Below are positions 17,722-26,407 of a DNA stretch of 64,000 nucleotides, piece after piece. The notes beneath the pieces are model-generated. The model searched no databases. It was given only the letters and a program-made list of their open reading frames with translations, and had not been told where the DNA came from. The stretch is from contig NZ_JALKFT010000003.1 in the NCBI RefSeq assembly GCF_023242945.1, positions 272,249 to 336,248 of the forward strand, given 5' to 3'. The first letter of the stretch is position 1; every line of letters begins with the position of its first letter. Position numbers and translations under genes: made by a program. The stretch comes from Frankia umida. GTDB taxonomy: Bacteria > Actinomycetota > Actinomycetes > Frankiales > Frankiaceae.

Positions 17722-17748
17722 CTGGCACTCGACCTCGCTGAGTGCCAG
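17722..17748 (-). promoter_or_regulatory. CIRCE element (HrcA operator) of groEL
   Basis: CTGGCACTC at 17722-17730, nine bases, GAGTGCCAG at 17740-17748: a perfect inverted repeat of CIRCE form. A TATACA-like -10 lies just above it on the minus strand, so HrcA would sit at the transcription start. Confidence 0.93.
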
Positions 17749-17909
17749 TCACTGTATAGCCCGCCCGACGCCGCTCCGGGGCACCGATACCACCTCCGAG
17801 GGGCCCGGCCAGCCTGGTGACCTCGGCGGTCAGTCGAGGTCGAAGGCGGCGAGGGTCGCCTCGGTCAGGGCGGCCTCCTGGGCGACGGCACCCGCGTGGA
17901 GGGGGATGA

Positions 17910-19496
17910 TCAGCCGATCTGGCGGGCGGAGCCGGACCAGTAGCGGGCCCGCAGCGCTTTCTTGTCGGGCTTGCCGACGGCGGTCAGCGGCACGGCGTCG
18001 GTGAACTCGATGGTCTTGGGCGAGTAGTGCGGGCCCTTGCGCTCCTTGACCAGCGCCCGCAACTCCTCGACGGAGACCTCGACGCCCGGACGGCGCACGA
18101 CGACGGCGGTCACGGCCTCGCCCCACTTCGGGTCGGGAACACCGATCACCGCGGACGCGGCGACCCCCGGATGCTCGGACAGCACATCCTCGATCTCGCG
18201 GGGGAACACGTTGAAGCCGCCGCTGACAATCATGTCCTTGCGGCGATCGACGATCGTGTAGAAACCGTCCGGGTCCTGCCGGGCGACATCACCGGTGTGC
18301 AGCCAACCGCCCGCGAACACCTCGGCGGTCGCCTCCGGCTTGTTCCAGTAGCCCTTCATCACCAGCGGGCCACGGACGCAGATCTCACCCGGCTCGCCCG
18401 GCGGGACGGGATCGCCGGCCTCGTCGAGCAGGGCGATGTGCACCCATGGCACCGGTCGACCGCAACTGGCCAGCCGGGCCGGACTGTCCGGGTCGTGCTC
18501 CTCCTTGCGCAGCACGAACAGGGTCTGCGGCGCCTCGGTCTGACCGTAGAACTGGAAGAAGATCGGGCCCAGTTTTCCGATGGCCTCGCGCAGCCGGGCC
18601 GGCGACATCGCCGACGCGCCGTAGAACACGGTTTCCAGGCTGGACAGATCCGTCTCGGCGAACGCCGGATGATCGAGCAGTGCGTAGATCATCGACGGGA
18701 CGAGAAACAACGATGTGATGCGGTACCGCTCGATCGCGGCGAGTACCGCGCCGGCGTCGAACTTCGGCAGGACCACGACGGAACCGCCCCGGTGCAACAC
18801 CGGGATGATGAAGCTGGAGCCGGCGTGGCTCAACGGCGTGCAGACGAGATGACGCAGGTCCGCCGGCCACTGCCATTCGGAGATGAGGATGTGCGCCATC
18901 GCCGCGCTGCCCCGGTAGGTGGCCATCACACCCTTGGGCTGGCCGGTGGTCCCGCCGGTGTAGGCCAACGCCGAGATCGACTCGGGGTCGACGGCCGGGG
19001 CGACCAGGGGGGCGGGTGCGAACGTCGCGGCCAGCGCCACCAGGTCCTCACCCACCTCGGACGGACCGAACGACAGCAGCCGCTTGAGGCCCGGCACCTG
19101 CTCACGCAGCGCGGCGGCCCGCGGCGCGAAGCTCGGGTCGAACACGAGCGTCTCGATCTCGGCGTCGCGCAGGACATAGGCGTGGTCGTCGAGGGAACCC
19201 AGCGGATGCAGCGGGGTGTTACGGGCGCCGTTCATCAGGTAGGCGCCCATGGCGTAGAGCACCTCGGGCCGGTTGGTGGACAACACCGCCACGCCACTGC
19301 CCGCACCCACCCCGCGGGCCGCGTACACCTGGGCGTACTGGCTGATCCGTTCGGCGAGCTGGCCGAGGGTGAGAATCTCCTCGCCGAGGTAGATGGCCGG
19401 GCGTGCGGGGTCACGACGCAACGCGGCGAGCAGGAGGTCGGGAAAGTACGAACCGCGGTAAAGGTCAGCGAAATCAGTATGCGGACCATCTGTCAC
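17910..19496 (-). CDS. Acyl-CoA synthetase (AMP-forming ligase)
   Basis: An ANL-superfamily ligase of 528 residues that activates a carboxylic acid as acyl-AMP and transfers it to CoA. Motifs seen: P-loop YTGGTTGQPKGV, YGQTEAPQ, GWLHTGDVA, and the C-terminal catalytic lysine in TAVGKPDKKALR. The preferred start is GTG 19496, with an AGGGGGG run just upstream; ATG 19532 is the alternative, and the longer frame to 19844 lacks support. It is the last gene of a leftward set with SDR, NTF2-like protein and thioesterase, which suggests fatty or aromatic acid degradation. Confidence 0.9.
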   Translation of the reverse strand: MTDGPHTDFADLYRGSYFPDLLLAALRRDPARPAIYLGEEILTLGQLAERISQYAQVYAARGVGAGSGVAVLSTNRPEVLYAMGAYLMNGARNTPLHPLGSLDDHAYVLRDAEIETLVFDPSFAPRAAALREQVPGLKRLLSFGPSEVGEDLVALAATFAPAPLVAPAVDPESISALAYTGGTTGQPKGVMATYRGSAAMAHILISEWQWPADLRHLVCTPLSHAGSSFIIPVLHRGGSVVVLPKFDAGAVLAAIERYRITSLFLVPSMIYALLDHPAFAETDLSSLETVFYGASAMSPARLREAIGKLGPIFFQFYGQTEAPQTLFVLRKEEHDPDSPARLASCGRPVPWVHIALLDEAGDPVPPGEPGEICVRGPLVMKGYWNKPEATAEVFAGGWLHTGDVARQDPDGFYTIVDRRKDMIVSGGFNVFPREIEDVLSEHPGVAASAVIGVPDPKWGEAVTAVVVRRPGVEVSVEELRALVKERKGPHYSPKTIEFTDAVPLTAVGKPDKKALRARYWSGSARQIG

Positions 19497-19633
19497 CGGG
19501 AACCCCCCTGATCGTTGTCGCATGGCATTCATGTCCGGCTGCCGAAGCACGCCGCGGGCCGCGATCCGCCGACGACCGGCAACGACCGATGTCGGCCCGC
19601 GACCGCCGGTGGTGTACGACCGCGGGCGGCGAC

Positions 19634-20404
19634 CTACTTGGCCGGGAGACGCTGCGCGGCGTCGAGGCGGATGTTCTCGCCGTTGAGATACGGATTGCGC
19701 ACGATCGCCTCGACGAGACGGGCGAACTCCTCCGGCCGTCCCATGCGGTGCGGAAAAACGATGCTGCTGGTCAGCTTGTCCTGCAACTCCTGGCGGGCGT
19801 TCAGCATCAGCTCGGTGCCCATCGTGCCGGGCGCGATCGCGCACACCCGGATGCCCACCGGGGCGAGGTCACGGGCCAGCGGCAGCGACATGCCGAGGAT
19901 GGCCGCCTTCGCCGCGGCATAGGCGACCTGCCCGGCCTGTCCCTCGAAGCCCGCGAGTGAGCCAGTGTTGATCACCACGCCGCGCTGGCCGTCCTCGTCG
20001 GGGGTGTTGGTGGCCATCGCGGCGGCGGCGAGCCGGGTGACGTTGAAGGTGCCGACGGTGTTGATCGCGATGATGCGCTGGAAGGTCTCCAGGTCGTGGG
20101 GCGTGCCGTCCCGACTGACCGTGCGGGTCGGACGGCTGCCCCCACCGGCCACGTTGGCCACGATCGACAGGGTGCCGGCGGCGCGGGCCGCGTCCACGGC
20201 CGCCTGGACGTCGTTCGCGTCGGTGACATCGCCGGCGACAGCGGTCGCGGCCGGCCCGAGGTCGGCCGCCGTCGCCTTCGCCCGTTCGGCGTCGCGATCG
20301 AAGATGACGACCGCGACGCCGAGCCCGACGAGATGGCGGGCGGTGGCGCCACCCAGTCCGCCGGCCGCGCCGGTCACGACTGCCGATGCTCCAGTGAGAT
20401 CCAC
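19634..20404 (-). CDS. SDR-family 3-hydroxyacyl-CoA dehydrogenase
   Basis: A 256-residue short-chain dehydrogenase resembling type II 3-hydroxyacyl-CoA dehydrogenases. Visible are TGAAGGLGGATA for NAD binding, NVAGGGS, a catalytic Ser in INTGSLAGFEGQ, and YAAAKAAI with catalytic Tyr and Lys. The C-terminal FPHRMGRPEEFARLV and NGENIRLDAAQRL fit this subgroup. The start is ATG 20404. It lies between the NTF2-like gene and the acyl-CoA ligase, with gaps of 75 and 137 bases, and fits the third step of beta-oxidation. Confidence 0.9.
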   Translation of the reverse strand: MDLTGASAVVTGAAGGLGGATARHLVGLGVAVVIFDRDAERAKATAADLGPAATAVAGDVTDANDVQAAVDAARAAGTLSIVANVAGGGSRPTRTVSRDGTPHDLETFQRIIAINTVGTFNVTRLAAAAMATNTPDEDGQRGVVINTGSLAGFEGQAGQVAYAAAKAAILGMSLPLARDLAPVGIRVCAIAPGTMGTELMLNARQELQDKLTSSIVFPHRMGRPEEFARLVEAIVRNPYLNGENIRLDAAQRLPAK

Positions 20405-20430
20405 GTTTCGTCGTCCCTGGTTCGTGAGGA

Positions 20431-20466
20431 TGAGCCGGATGGGCTGGGTGAGCCGGATGGGCTGGG
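20431..20466. repeat. Tandem 18-bp repeat, two copies
   Basis: TGAGCCGGATGGGCTGGG occurs at 20431-20448 and again at 20449-20466. It lies in the gap between the NTF2-like gene and the SDR. Confidence 0.85.
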
Positions 20467-20479
20467 TGGCGTGGCCGGG

Positions 20480-21022
20480 TCAGCGGGTGGGCTGGGGCAG
20501 GCCACCGACGAGGTCGAGGCAGCGCTGGCGGTCGGCCAGGGTGGCGTCGGGCAGCACGGTCGTCTCGTCCGCCGGTGGATCCAGATAGAGCGATTCCGAC
20601 GTGATCAGGGGCCCGTCACTCGTGACGAAGAAGGCGAGCGGCCCCACGGTGCGGCGCAGGCCACCGGAGGGCGCCGCGGTGAGCGTGACCAGAAAGCCGT
20701 GGCCGGCGACGGTGGTGCGGTCGGCCACCAGGGACTCGAGGCGCAGCCACATGAGTGCGCCGCCGGGAGCGGCCCCGAGCCGTTGGATGCTGGCGACCAA
20801 CTGGTCGCGTCCGCTGGTCAGGGTCTTTCCGCCGACGTGGGTGACGAGGGAGAAGTCGGGCGCCAGCGTCGCGGCGACCCGGTCGGCGTCCCCGACGAGC
20901 TCGGCGATCAGACGTTCCCGGAAAACGACGAGGTTCCCCGCCTGCGGGGCCGCGGCCAGCTGCTCGTCGATCAGGCGGAACGCCGACAGAAGATCGCTTT
21001 CCTCGGGCTCCACGGTGGTCAT
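20480..21022 (-). CDS. NTF2/SnoaL-like protein
   Basis: A 180-residue protein with the alpha+beta barrel pattern of the NTF2 superfamily: an N-terminal helix pair, then DADRVAATLAPDFSLVTHVGG and the strands MWLRLESLVADRTTVAGHGF and GPLAFFVTSDG. Such folds serve as isomerases, hydratases or binding proteins; no catalytic Asp/His pair can be assigned with confidence. I prefer ATG 21022 (MTTVEPEES), with AGAGG upstream, over the ATG at 21043. Context is acyl-CoA metabolism. Confidence 0.7.
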   Translation of the reverse strand: MTTVEPEESDLLSAFRLIDEQLAAAPQAGNLVVFRERLIAELVGDADRVAATLAPDFSLVTHVGGKTLTSGRDQLVASIQRLGAAPGGALMWLRLESLVADRTTVAGHGFLVTLTAAPSGGLRRTVGPLAFFVTSDGPLITSESLYLDPPADETTVLPDATLADRQRCLDLVGGLPQPTR

Positions 21023-21219
21023 CCTGCCTCTTTCGGTTCGCACGCGCGTCTCGGGCGGCTACTGTGAGTCGCCGACTCGCGGGACCGTCGGAGACATCTG
21101 CCCTACAGGTGTCGAGACGAAGATGCCACATTGTGTCGCGGTAGGACAGTCTTGCATTTTTGTCCGCTCCGCGGGATCGCTGGCGGGTGCGGCGACAGCG
21201 CTGAGCCACGAACGAACGG

Positions 21220-22245
21220 CTAGCCCAGGTCGGTCGAGGTGCGCTGCAGGGTGACCGTGGCCAGGGTGAGGAGCAGATCGTCGGCGCCGGCGTCGACCAC
21301 CGTCACCGACACCACCCAGTGATCGCCGGAGTCGCGCAGGATCTGTCCGACCGTGCGGGCCGGGCCGGACCGTAGCTGCGCGAGGAAGTGCATCTGCAGG
21401 TCGATGGCCACGGCGCCGGGGCACATCGCCTCGGCGGCGGCTTCGACCAGCGCGGCCTGCGCCCCGCCAAGGATCGTCCCGATGCTGTTGGTGACGTAGG
21501 GGGTGCGGTGCAGCTCGAACTGCCCGGTGGCGGCGTCCAGCAGCTGCGCACCCAGGGCGTCCTGGATGTGGTCCGCCGGCCGCTCGACGACGTGGTCGGA
21601 GGATCGGATCGTGCCGACCCACTTGCCGGGGTCGTAGTCGTCCATGCCGGGGGCGGAGATCCGGGGGAGGCGAGCGAACGTCACCAGCGCCCGACCAGCT
21701 CTGGTCAGGCCCTCGACGTCGGCGCCCGGCCGGCCGGCCGGGGTGGCGTCGCCGAGCATCCGGTGCAGTTCGTGCGGATCGTCCACACCGTGCGCGTCGT
21801 AGATGTCGGACTCCGCGACGGCGACCTTCTTGCCGGCCCGGACAAGCCGGCTGTCCACGACGACCGGGCCGTCCATGATCCGGCCTCCGCCGTACACCGA
21901 GATGTCCTGCGTGGCGGTCCAGTCCGGCCGGACAGCGATCATCGTGGGGTGCGAGGTGCTGACGTCGACCAGCTGCAGGATGGCCGCCGTGGAGGCGAAG
22001 CCGGCCCGGGAGCGGACCGCGCCGGTCAGCGGCGCGATCGCCAGGCAGCGGCGCGCGGAGATCAGCAGCTCACTGGCCGCGAGGTTCGCGGCGAAGTGGT
22101 CCGTCGACACCCACGGCTCGTCCCTGGCGGCCCGGCCCGCTTCCGCCACCCCGTCCGCGACGGCGTCGGCGTCGGCGGGCGTCGTGGGTGTGGGGATGCG
22201 ACTGGTCGCGGCGAGATCGGCAGGCGGGGGAGCCTCGGCGGGCAT
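21220..22245 (-). CDS. Thioesterase-superfamily (hotdog) protein
   Basis: A 341-residue protein with two hotdog-like halves. The second half contains NSIGTILGGAQAALVEAAAEA, a PaaI-type active-site helix, followed by AIDLQMHFLAQLRSGPARTV and SVTVVDAGADDLLLTLATVTL. The first half is more divergent, with FASTAAILQLVDVSTSHPTM. I use ATG 22245, preceded by GGAGG, instead of 22293. As first gene of the leftward acyl-CoA set it probably hydrolyses an acyl-CoA intermediate. The specificity cannot be read from sequence. Confidence 0.75.
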   Translation of the reverse strand: MPAEAPPPADLAATSRIPTPTTPADADAVADGVAEAGRAARDEPWVSTDHFAANLAASELLISARRCLAIAPLTGAVRSRAGFASTAAILQLVDVSTSHPTMIAVRPDWTATQDISVYGGGRIMDGPVVVDSRLVRAGKKVAVAESDIYDAHGVDDPHELHRMLGDATPAGRPGADVEGLTRAGRALVTFARLPRISAPGMDDYDPGKWVGTIRSSDHVVERPADHIQDALGAQLLDAATGQFELHRTPYVTNSIGTILGGAQAALVEAAAEAMCPGAVAIDLQMHFLAQLRSGPARTVGQILRDSGDHWVVSVTVVDAGADDLLLTLATVTLQRTSTDLG

Positions 22246-22312
22246 GGTCAGACCTCCACTGCGCCACCGACGGGCGCTGGGTTGCGGGTTCATGTGACGC
22301 TACCGAGGTTCG

Positions 22313-23776
22313 GTGCGAGATTCCTTCGACCGGTCGGTGATGCCCCGGTGGGGCATCTCACGTACGGTGCGCCGGCGGACGACGTTCGCCCTACTGTGGG
22401 CCACGCCACGTGGCCGTGCGGCCGCGGGCGGGGGGAGCCGGTTCTTGTTCGGGTTCGAGCTGCAGACGCAGAACGTCTTCGTGTCGAGGTCAGGGGTTGC
22501 CGACATCGGCGAGCGGGAGGTCGTCTACCGCCATCCGGTCGGCCTGACCCTGGAGGGCGACGAGACACATCTGCTCGGCGCCACCTCGGAGCTGGAGTTC
22601 GTGACGAAGCCGTTCGCGGACGAGCGGTCGGCGCGCGCCGCGCTCACCGTCGCCGCCCGGATCGCCGCGAAGCTCGCCGAAGGCGGCCAGCGCGACATCA
22701 CCTTCGACCAGAACACCGAGTTCGAGGGCGGCACCTGGCTGCGCAGCGGCACCCTGCGCATCACCGACCCGACCTTCGGCGCTCAGGCCCAGGCCACCGT
22801 CGGCATTCCACTCGCGACACTGCCGACGTTCTTCCAGACCGTTCTGAACCGTACCCGGCACGCCAGCGACATCGACGATCTCGGCGCCTGGTCAAAGCTG
22901 TTGGAATGGCCGTCCGGGCCGTCCCCCAGGGCGCGCGGCTTTCTGTGGGCCTGCCAGATGTTCCTGTTCTCGGCGACCGCCGTGCCATTGTCCCGGTTCG
23001 TCGACCCGGTGAAACCGACGATGCCCGACGTCACCAACAAGATCTTCGACTTCACCGACACCGCCTTCACCCAGGACGTCCACGCCGTGGCGTTGAAACT
23101 GCCGGCCGAGAAGGTGCCGGAGAAAACCCTCGTCCTGGTCAACGCCGACTCACCGAAATCCGCGTTCCTGGCCCTGCACCGGACCGACTTCCACGCCATG
23201 TACCAGGCCCTGCCGCGGTTCGACCGTGATCTGCTCGCCGCCCTCGACATCACCGCGGCGATCTGGCCGCAGGATTACGGCGGACCCGACCACCGGTACG
23301 TCTTTCCGCTGCCCTACCGCGCCGACCCGCAGGCCACCGACGTGCCCGCGCGGACCGGCACGCCCCTGACAAACCGGACGGAATGGCTGCCGCGCGGGAT
23401 CATCGCCGACCATCCGGCGACGTGGAGCCTCGTCGCCCACGGCCCGTCCATCCGCCAGTGGTGGACGTCGGTCCTGCACGGTGACGAGGCCCGCCGCAAC
23501 ATCGCCAAGGACGCCGCCTCCCCACCGCCCGGTCACCGCGGCCGTGACCCGCGTTATCTCGCCGACTTCCCCGACCCGAAGGTCGAGAACAAGGCGGACT
23601 ACTACGGCATGGGCGCCTTCCCGACGGACACCGGCTCGACCGCCGACGACCGACTCGCCGTCTACGAGATCCGGGCGTTCATGGAGGACCTCGAGATGCC
23701 GCCCAAAGCCGAACTCACCAGCGGCCGATGGGCCACGATCGCCGACATCTTCTTCACCCACTACGCCCCGCGGTGA
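22313..23776 (+). CDS. Protein of unknown function, possibly amidoligase-like
   Basis: A 487-residue soluble protein without signal peptide. The start chosen is GTG 22313 with CGAGG upstream; ATG 22340 is possible. The N-terminal strand SRFLFGFELQTQNVFVS and the later SELEFVTKPFADERS recall the opening Glu-rich strands of amidoligase (COOH-NH2 ligase) folds, but I see no full signature. The middle is mostly helical, with TDTAFTQDVHAVALKLP, and the C-terminus carries YYGMGAFPTDTG and YEIRAFMEDLEMPP. It precedes lysS by 140 bases on the same strand. I do not recognise a characterised family. Confidence 0.65.
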   Translation: MRDSFDRSVMPRWGISRTVRRRTTFALLWATPRGRAAAGGGSRFLFGFELQTQNVFVSRSGVADIGEREVVYRHPVGLTLEGDETHLLGATSELEFVTKPFADERSARAALTVAARIAAKLAEGGQRDITFDQNTEFEGGTWLRSGTLRITDPTFGAQAQATVGIPLATLPTFFQTVLNRTRHASDIDDLGAWSKLLEWPSGPSPRARGFLWACQMFLFSATAVPLSRFVDPVKPTMPDVTNKIFDFTDTAFTQDVHAVALKLPAEKVPEKTLVLVNADSPKSAFLALHRTDFHAMYQALPRFDRDLLAALDITAAIWPQDYGGPDHRYVFPLPYRADPQATDVPARTGTPLTNRTEWLPRGIIADHPATWSLVAHGPSIRQWWTSVLHGDEARRNIAKDAASPPPGHRGRDPRYLADFPDPKVENKADYYGMGAFPTDTGSTADDRLAVYEIRAFMEDLEMPPKAELTSGRWATIADIFFTHYAPR

Positions 23777-23916
23777 CGCGGCGGCCGCGGACCGGACCGG
23801 GTGCGGCCCGGTCCGCGGTGGTCCCCGCGGCGTGGCCTCGCTGCTCGGGCTGCCGGGACCGTCGCCGGCAGCCGATACGCTGAAGCGGTCACGGAAGCGG
23901 CCATGAGGGTGAGTTG

Positions 23917-25413
23917 ATGGTGAGCGAGCAGCCACAGGCGCGAGAGCTGGCCGGGCCGCGGGCCGGATACCGCGTCGACACGGTGGCGGTCGACGCGGCC
24001 GCGGCGCCGGATGGGACACCGGTGCGGCTGGCCGGCCGGGTGGTGCTGTGGCGGCGGATGGGCGGGCTCATCTTCGGGCACATCCAGGACCGCAGTGGTC
24101 GTGTGCAGGTGTCGCTGTCCAAGACCGACCTTGGTGCCGAAACCATCAGGGAATGGTCCCGGTCGGTCAAGATCGGCGACTTCATCGGGGTCGCCGGCGC
24201 CATGTACACCACCCGTCGCGGTGAGCGGACCGTCGGCATCGCCGAGCTGGAGGTGCTCAACCGCACCGTCCGCGCGCTGCCGGACAAGTGGCAGGGCCTG
24301 TCGAACGTCGAGGCCCGCTACCGACGCCGCTATCTGGACCTGCTGGTCAACCCCGACGCGCGGGCGCGGTTCCAGACCCGCACCCGGATCATCAGCCGCA
24401 TCCGTCGCCACCTCGACGAGGCGGGTTTCCTCGAGGTCGAGACGCCGATGCTGCAGGAAGCGGCGTCGGGGGCCGCGGCCCGGCCGTTCATCACCCGGCA
24501 CAACGCGCTCGGGGAGGACTTCTACCTGCGGATCTCGCCGGAGACGTTCCTCAAGCGCATTGTCGTCGGCGCGTACGACCGGGTGTACGAGCTCGGCCGC
24601 AACTTCCGCAACGAAGGCATGGACTCCTCGCACCTGCAGGAGTTCACGATGCTGGAGTGGTACGCCGCCTACTGGGACTACCGCGACAACATGACCTTCG
24701 TGCGAGAACTGATCCTCGCCGTCCTCGATGACGTGGTGGGCACCCGCTCGGTCACCTACGAGGGCACCAAGCTCGACTTCGGCGCCGACTGGCCGGAACT
24801 CGACTATCGCACCGAGGTCGAGCGACGCACCGGTATCGACCTCACCGTCGTACGTGATCTGCCGACCCTGCGTACCCGGGTGGCCGAGCTCGGCCTGGAC
24901 GTCGGCGACTCCCCGTCCTACGCCGGCCTCGTCGACCTGCTGTACAAGAAGACCGTCCGGCCTCATCTGATCCAGCCGTGTTTCCTGCTGCACCATCCGG
25001 CGGAACTCGTCCCACTGGCCCGGCGCAACGACGACGACCCCACGGTGCTCGACATGTTCCAGGTCGTCGTGGACGGTCTGGAGATCGTCAAGGCCTATTC
25101 GGAGCTCATCGACCCCGCCGAACAGCGGCTGCGCCTCGAGGAACAGGCGGAGCTACGTGAGGCCGGCGACGACGAGACGATGATGCTCGAAGAGGACTTC
25201 ATCGAGGCGATGGAGTACGGTATGCCGCCGATGTCCGGCCTCGGCCTCGGCATCGACCGTTTCGTCGCCCTGCTCACCGACGCCCCCACCCTGCGCGACG
25301 TGGTCCTTTTCCCCACCATGCGCGGCGCGCACAAGGACAGCCAGAGCGCTGACACCCCGAGCGGCGAGCAGGATCAGCCCGCCGACGGGGTCGCTGCCGA
25401 AGACACGGCGTAA
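23917..25413 (+). CDS. lysS: Lysyl-tRNA synthetase, class II
   Basis: Charges tRNA-Lys with lysine. The 498-residue protein has the N-terminal OB fold for anticodon binding (GRVVLWRRMGGLIFGHIQDR, then VQVSLS) and the class II catalytic core: motif 2 FRNEGMDSSHLQEFTMLEWY and motif 3 GLGLGIDRFVALLTD. Length is normal. The start is ATG 23917 with GAGGG upstream; the TTG just before it is not needed. Motif 3 has Phe after Asp-Arg and a WY in motif 2 where housekeeping LysRS often has FY, so this may be a second, divergent copy. A strong hairpin follows. Confidence 0.93.
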   Translation: MVSEQPQARELAGPRAGYRVDTVAVDAAAAPDGTPVRLAGRVVLWRRMGGLIFGHIQDRSGRVQVSLSKTDLGAETIREWSRSVKIGDFIGVAGAMYTTRRGERTVGIAELEVLNRTVRALPDKWQGLSNVEARYRRRYLDLLVNPDARARFQTRTRIISRIRRHLDEAGFLEVETPMLQEAASGAAARPFITRHNALGEDFYLRISPETFLKRIVVGAYDRVYELGRNFRNEGMDSSHLQEFTMLEWYAAYWDYRDNMTFVRELILAVLDDVVGTRSVTYEGTKLDFGADWPELDYRTEVERRTGIDLTVVRDLPTLRTRVAELGLDVGDSPSYAGLVDLLYKKTVRPHLIQPCFLLHHPAELVPLARRNDDDPTVLDMFQVVVDGLEIVKAYSELIDPAEQRLRLEEQAELREAGDDETMMLEEDFIEAMEYGMPPMSGLGLGIDRFVALLTDAPTLRDVVLFPTMRGAHKDSQSADTPSGEQDQPADGVAAEDTA

Positions 25414-25428
25414 GGGGCCCGTCCCACG

Positions 25429-25461
25429 GCGGACGTGGGCGCGTGCGCCGCCCACGTCCGC
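25429..25461 (+). terminator. Hairpin terminator after lysS
   Basis: GCGGACGTGGGCG (25429-25441) pairs with CGCCCACGTCCGC (25449-25461) across a seven-base loop. It lies between convergent genes and can serve both directions; no U tract. Confidence 0.7.
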
Positions 25462-25507
25462 ACGGGGCTGGGGCCGCGCGGGCGGCCTTCGATCCGGACC
25501 GTCCCGC

Positions 25508-26203
25508 TCAGACGGTCACGTCGGCGTAACGGCGGGCGGCCGCGAGCTTGGGACGGATCTCGTCGGGGCCGACGCCGGTGCGGGGCGGGCCGGCGAAACC
25601 GTCGGGGCCGATGTAGAGGCCGGCGTAGGCGGCGGTGTCCCGCTGGTAGCGCCATCCTTCGGCGAGCGGGCCGGCGTCGAAGGCGTTGTAGCCGATGTCG
25701 TCGAGGAAGCCGGTGACCGTCTTCTTGGCGTTCTCGCCGTCGCCGGCGATCAGCAGCGAGGTGCGTTCCGGCGAGCCTGCGGGACGAGCCAGTTCCAGCA
25801 GGTGCTTGAAGTAGATGTTGTTGAACGCCTTGACCACGTCGGACGTGGGCAGGTGCGCGGCGAGCAGTTCGCTGGTCGTCGTCGACTCGTCCTCGAGCTC
25901 GGGGATCGTGCCGTCGCGGTCCGGGTAGTAGTTGTTGGTGTCGATGACCACCTTGCCGGCGAGCGGCTCCACCGGGACGGCCCGGTAGGCGTGCAGGGGA
26001 ACGCTCACGAGCACGAGGTCGCCCGCGGCGGCGGCCTCGGTGGACGTGGCGGCGCGGGCGCGCGGACCCAGTTCGGCGACCAGATCCGCGAGGGTCTCCG
26101 GGCCGCGCGAGTTGGACAGGACCACGTCGTAGCCGGCGTTGACCGCCAGGCGCGCGACGGTTCCGCCGATGTTTCCGCTGCCGATGAGGCCGAGTGTTGT
26201 CAT
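25508..26203 (-). CDS. NADPH-dependent F420 reductase-like oxidoreductase
   Basis: A 231-residue Rossmann protein of the F420:NADP oxidoreductase-like (NPD) group. The N-terminus MTTLGLIGSGNIGGTVA gives the GxGxxG dinucleotide site, NSRGPETLADL suits NADP binding, and VVIDTNNYYPDRDG and VVKAFNNIYFKHL are usual landmarks. The ATG at 26203 opens exactly at the Rossmann strand; earlier in-frame ATGs exist. Whether F420 is the partner is unsure, as related proteins use other acceptors. Confidence 0.85.
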   Translation of the reverse strand: MTTLGLIGSGNIGGTVARLAVNAGYDVVLSNSRGPETLADLVAELGPRARAATSTEAAAAGDLVLVSVPLHAYRAVPVEPLAGKVVIDTNNYYPDRDGTIPELEDESTTTSELLAAHLPTSDVVKAFNNIYFKHLLELARPAGSPERTSLLIAGDGENAKKTVTGFLDDIGYNAFDAGPLAEGWRYQRDTAAYAGLYIGPDGFAGPPRTGVGPDEIRPKLAAARRYADVTV

Positions 26204-26342
26204 GTCAGGGCTAACTTCCAGTAGTCCGATCGACATTCCTGGTTTTGCGAGATCACTGGCCATGCGGTTGCGCTGTGCGCGGAACATCCCGAGATGACCG
26301 GATGGACGGTGGTGACCCGCGGGTGCAGGGCGGGCGCGTCCG

Positions 26343-26407
26343 GTCAGGCCCGGTGCCCGGTCAGGCCCGGTGCCCCGTCAGGCCCGGTGCCCCGTCAGGC
26401 CTGGTGG
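26343..26407. repeat. Tandem 17-bp repeat, about 3.8 copies
   Basis: The unit GTCAGGCCCGGTGCCCC repeats head to tail from 26343 and decays in the last copy, ending at the stop codon of the EF-hand gene. Confidence 0.9.

Noticed and set aside
17830..17930. C-terminal-like frame ending AFDLD after the ligase
   Set aside because: It only makes sense as a readthrough of another frame of the ligase; no start and no family match.
15833..18004. A 723-codon rightward frame
   Set aside because: It lies antisense to groEL and the acyl-CoA ligase end, and arises from codon bias of those genes; no family motifs.
21388..23229. A 613-codon rightward frame
   Set aside because: First part is antisense to the thioesterase gene and the rest is an out-of-frame reading of the 487-residue protein.
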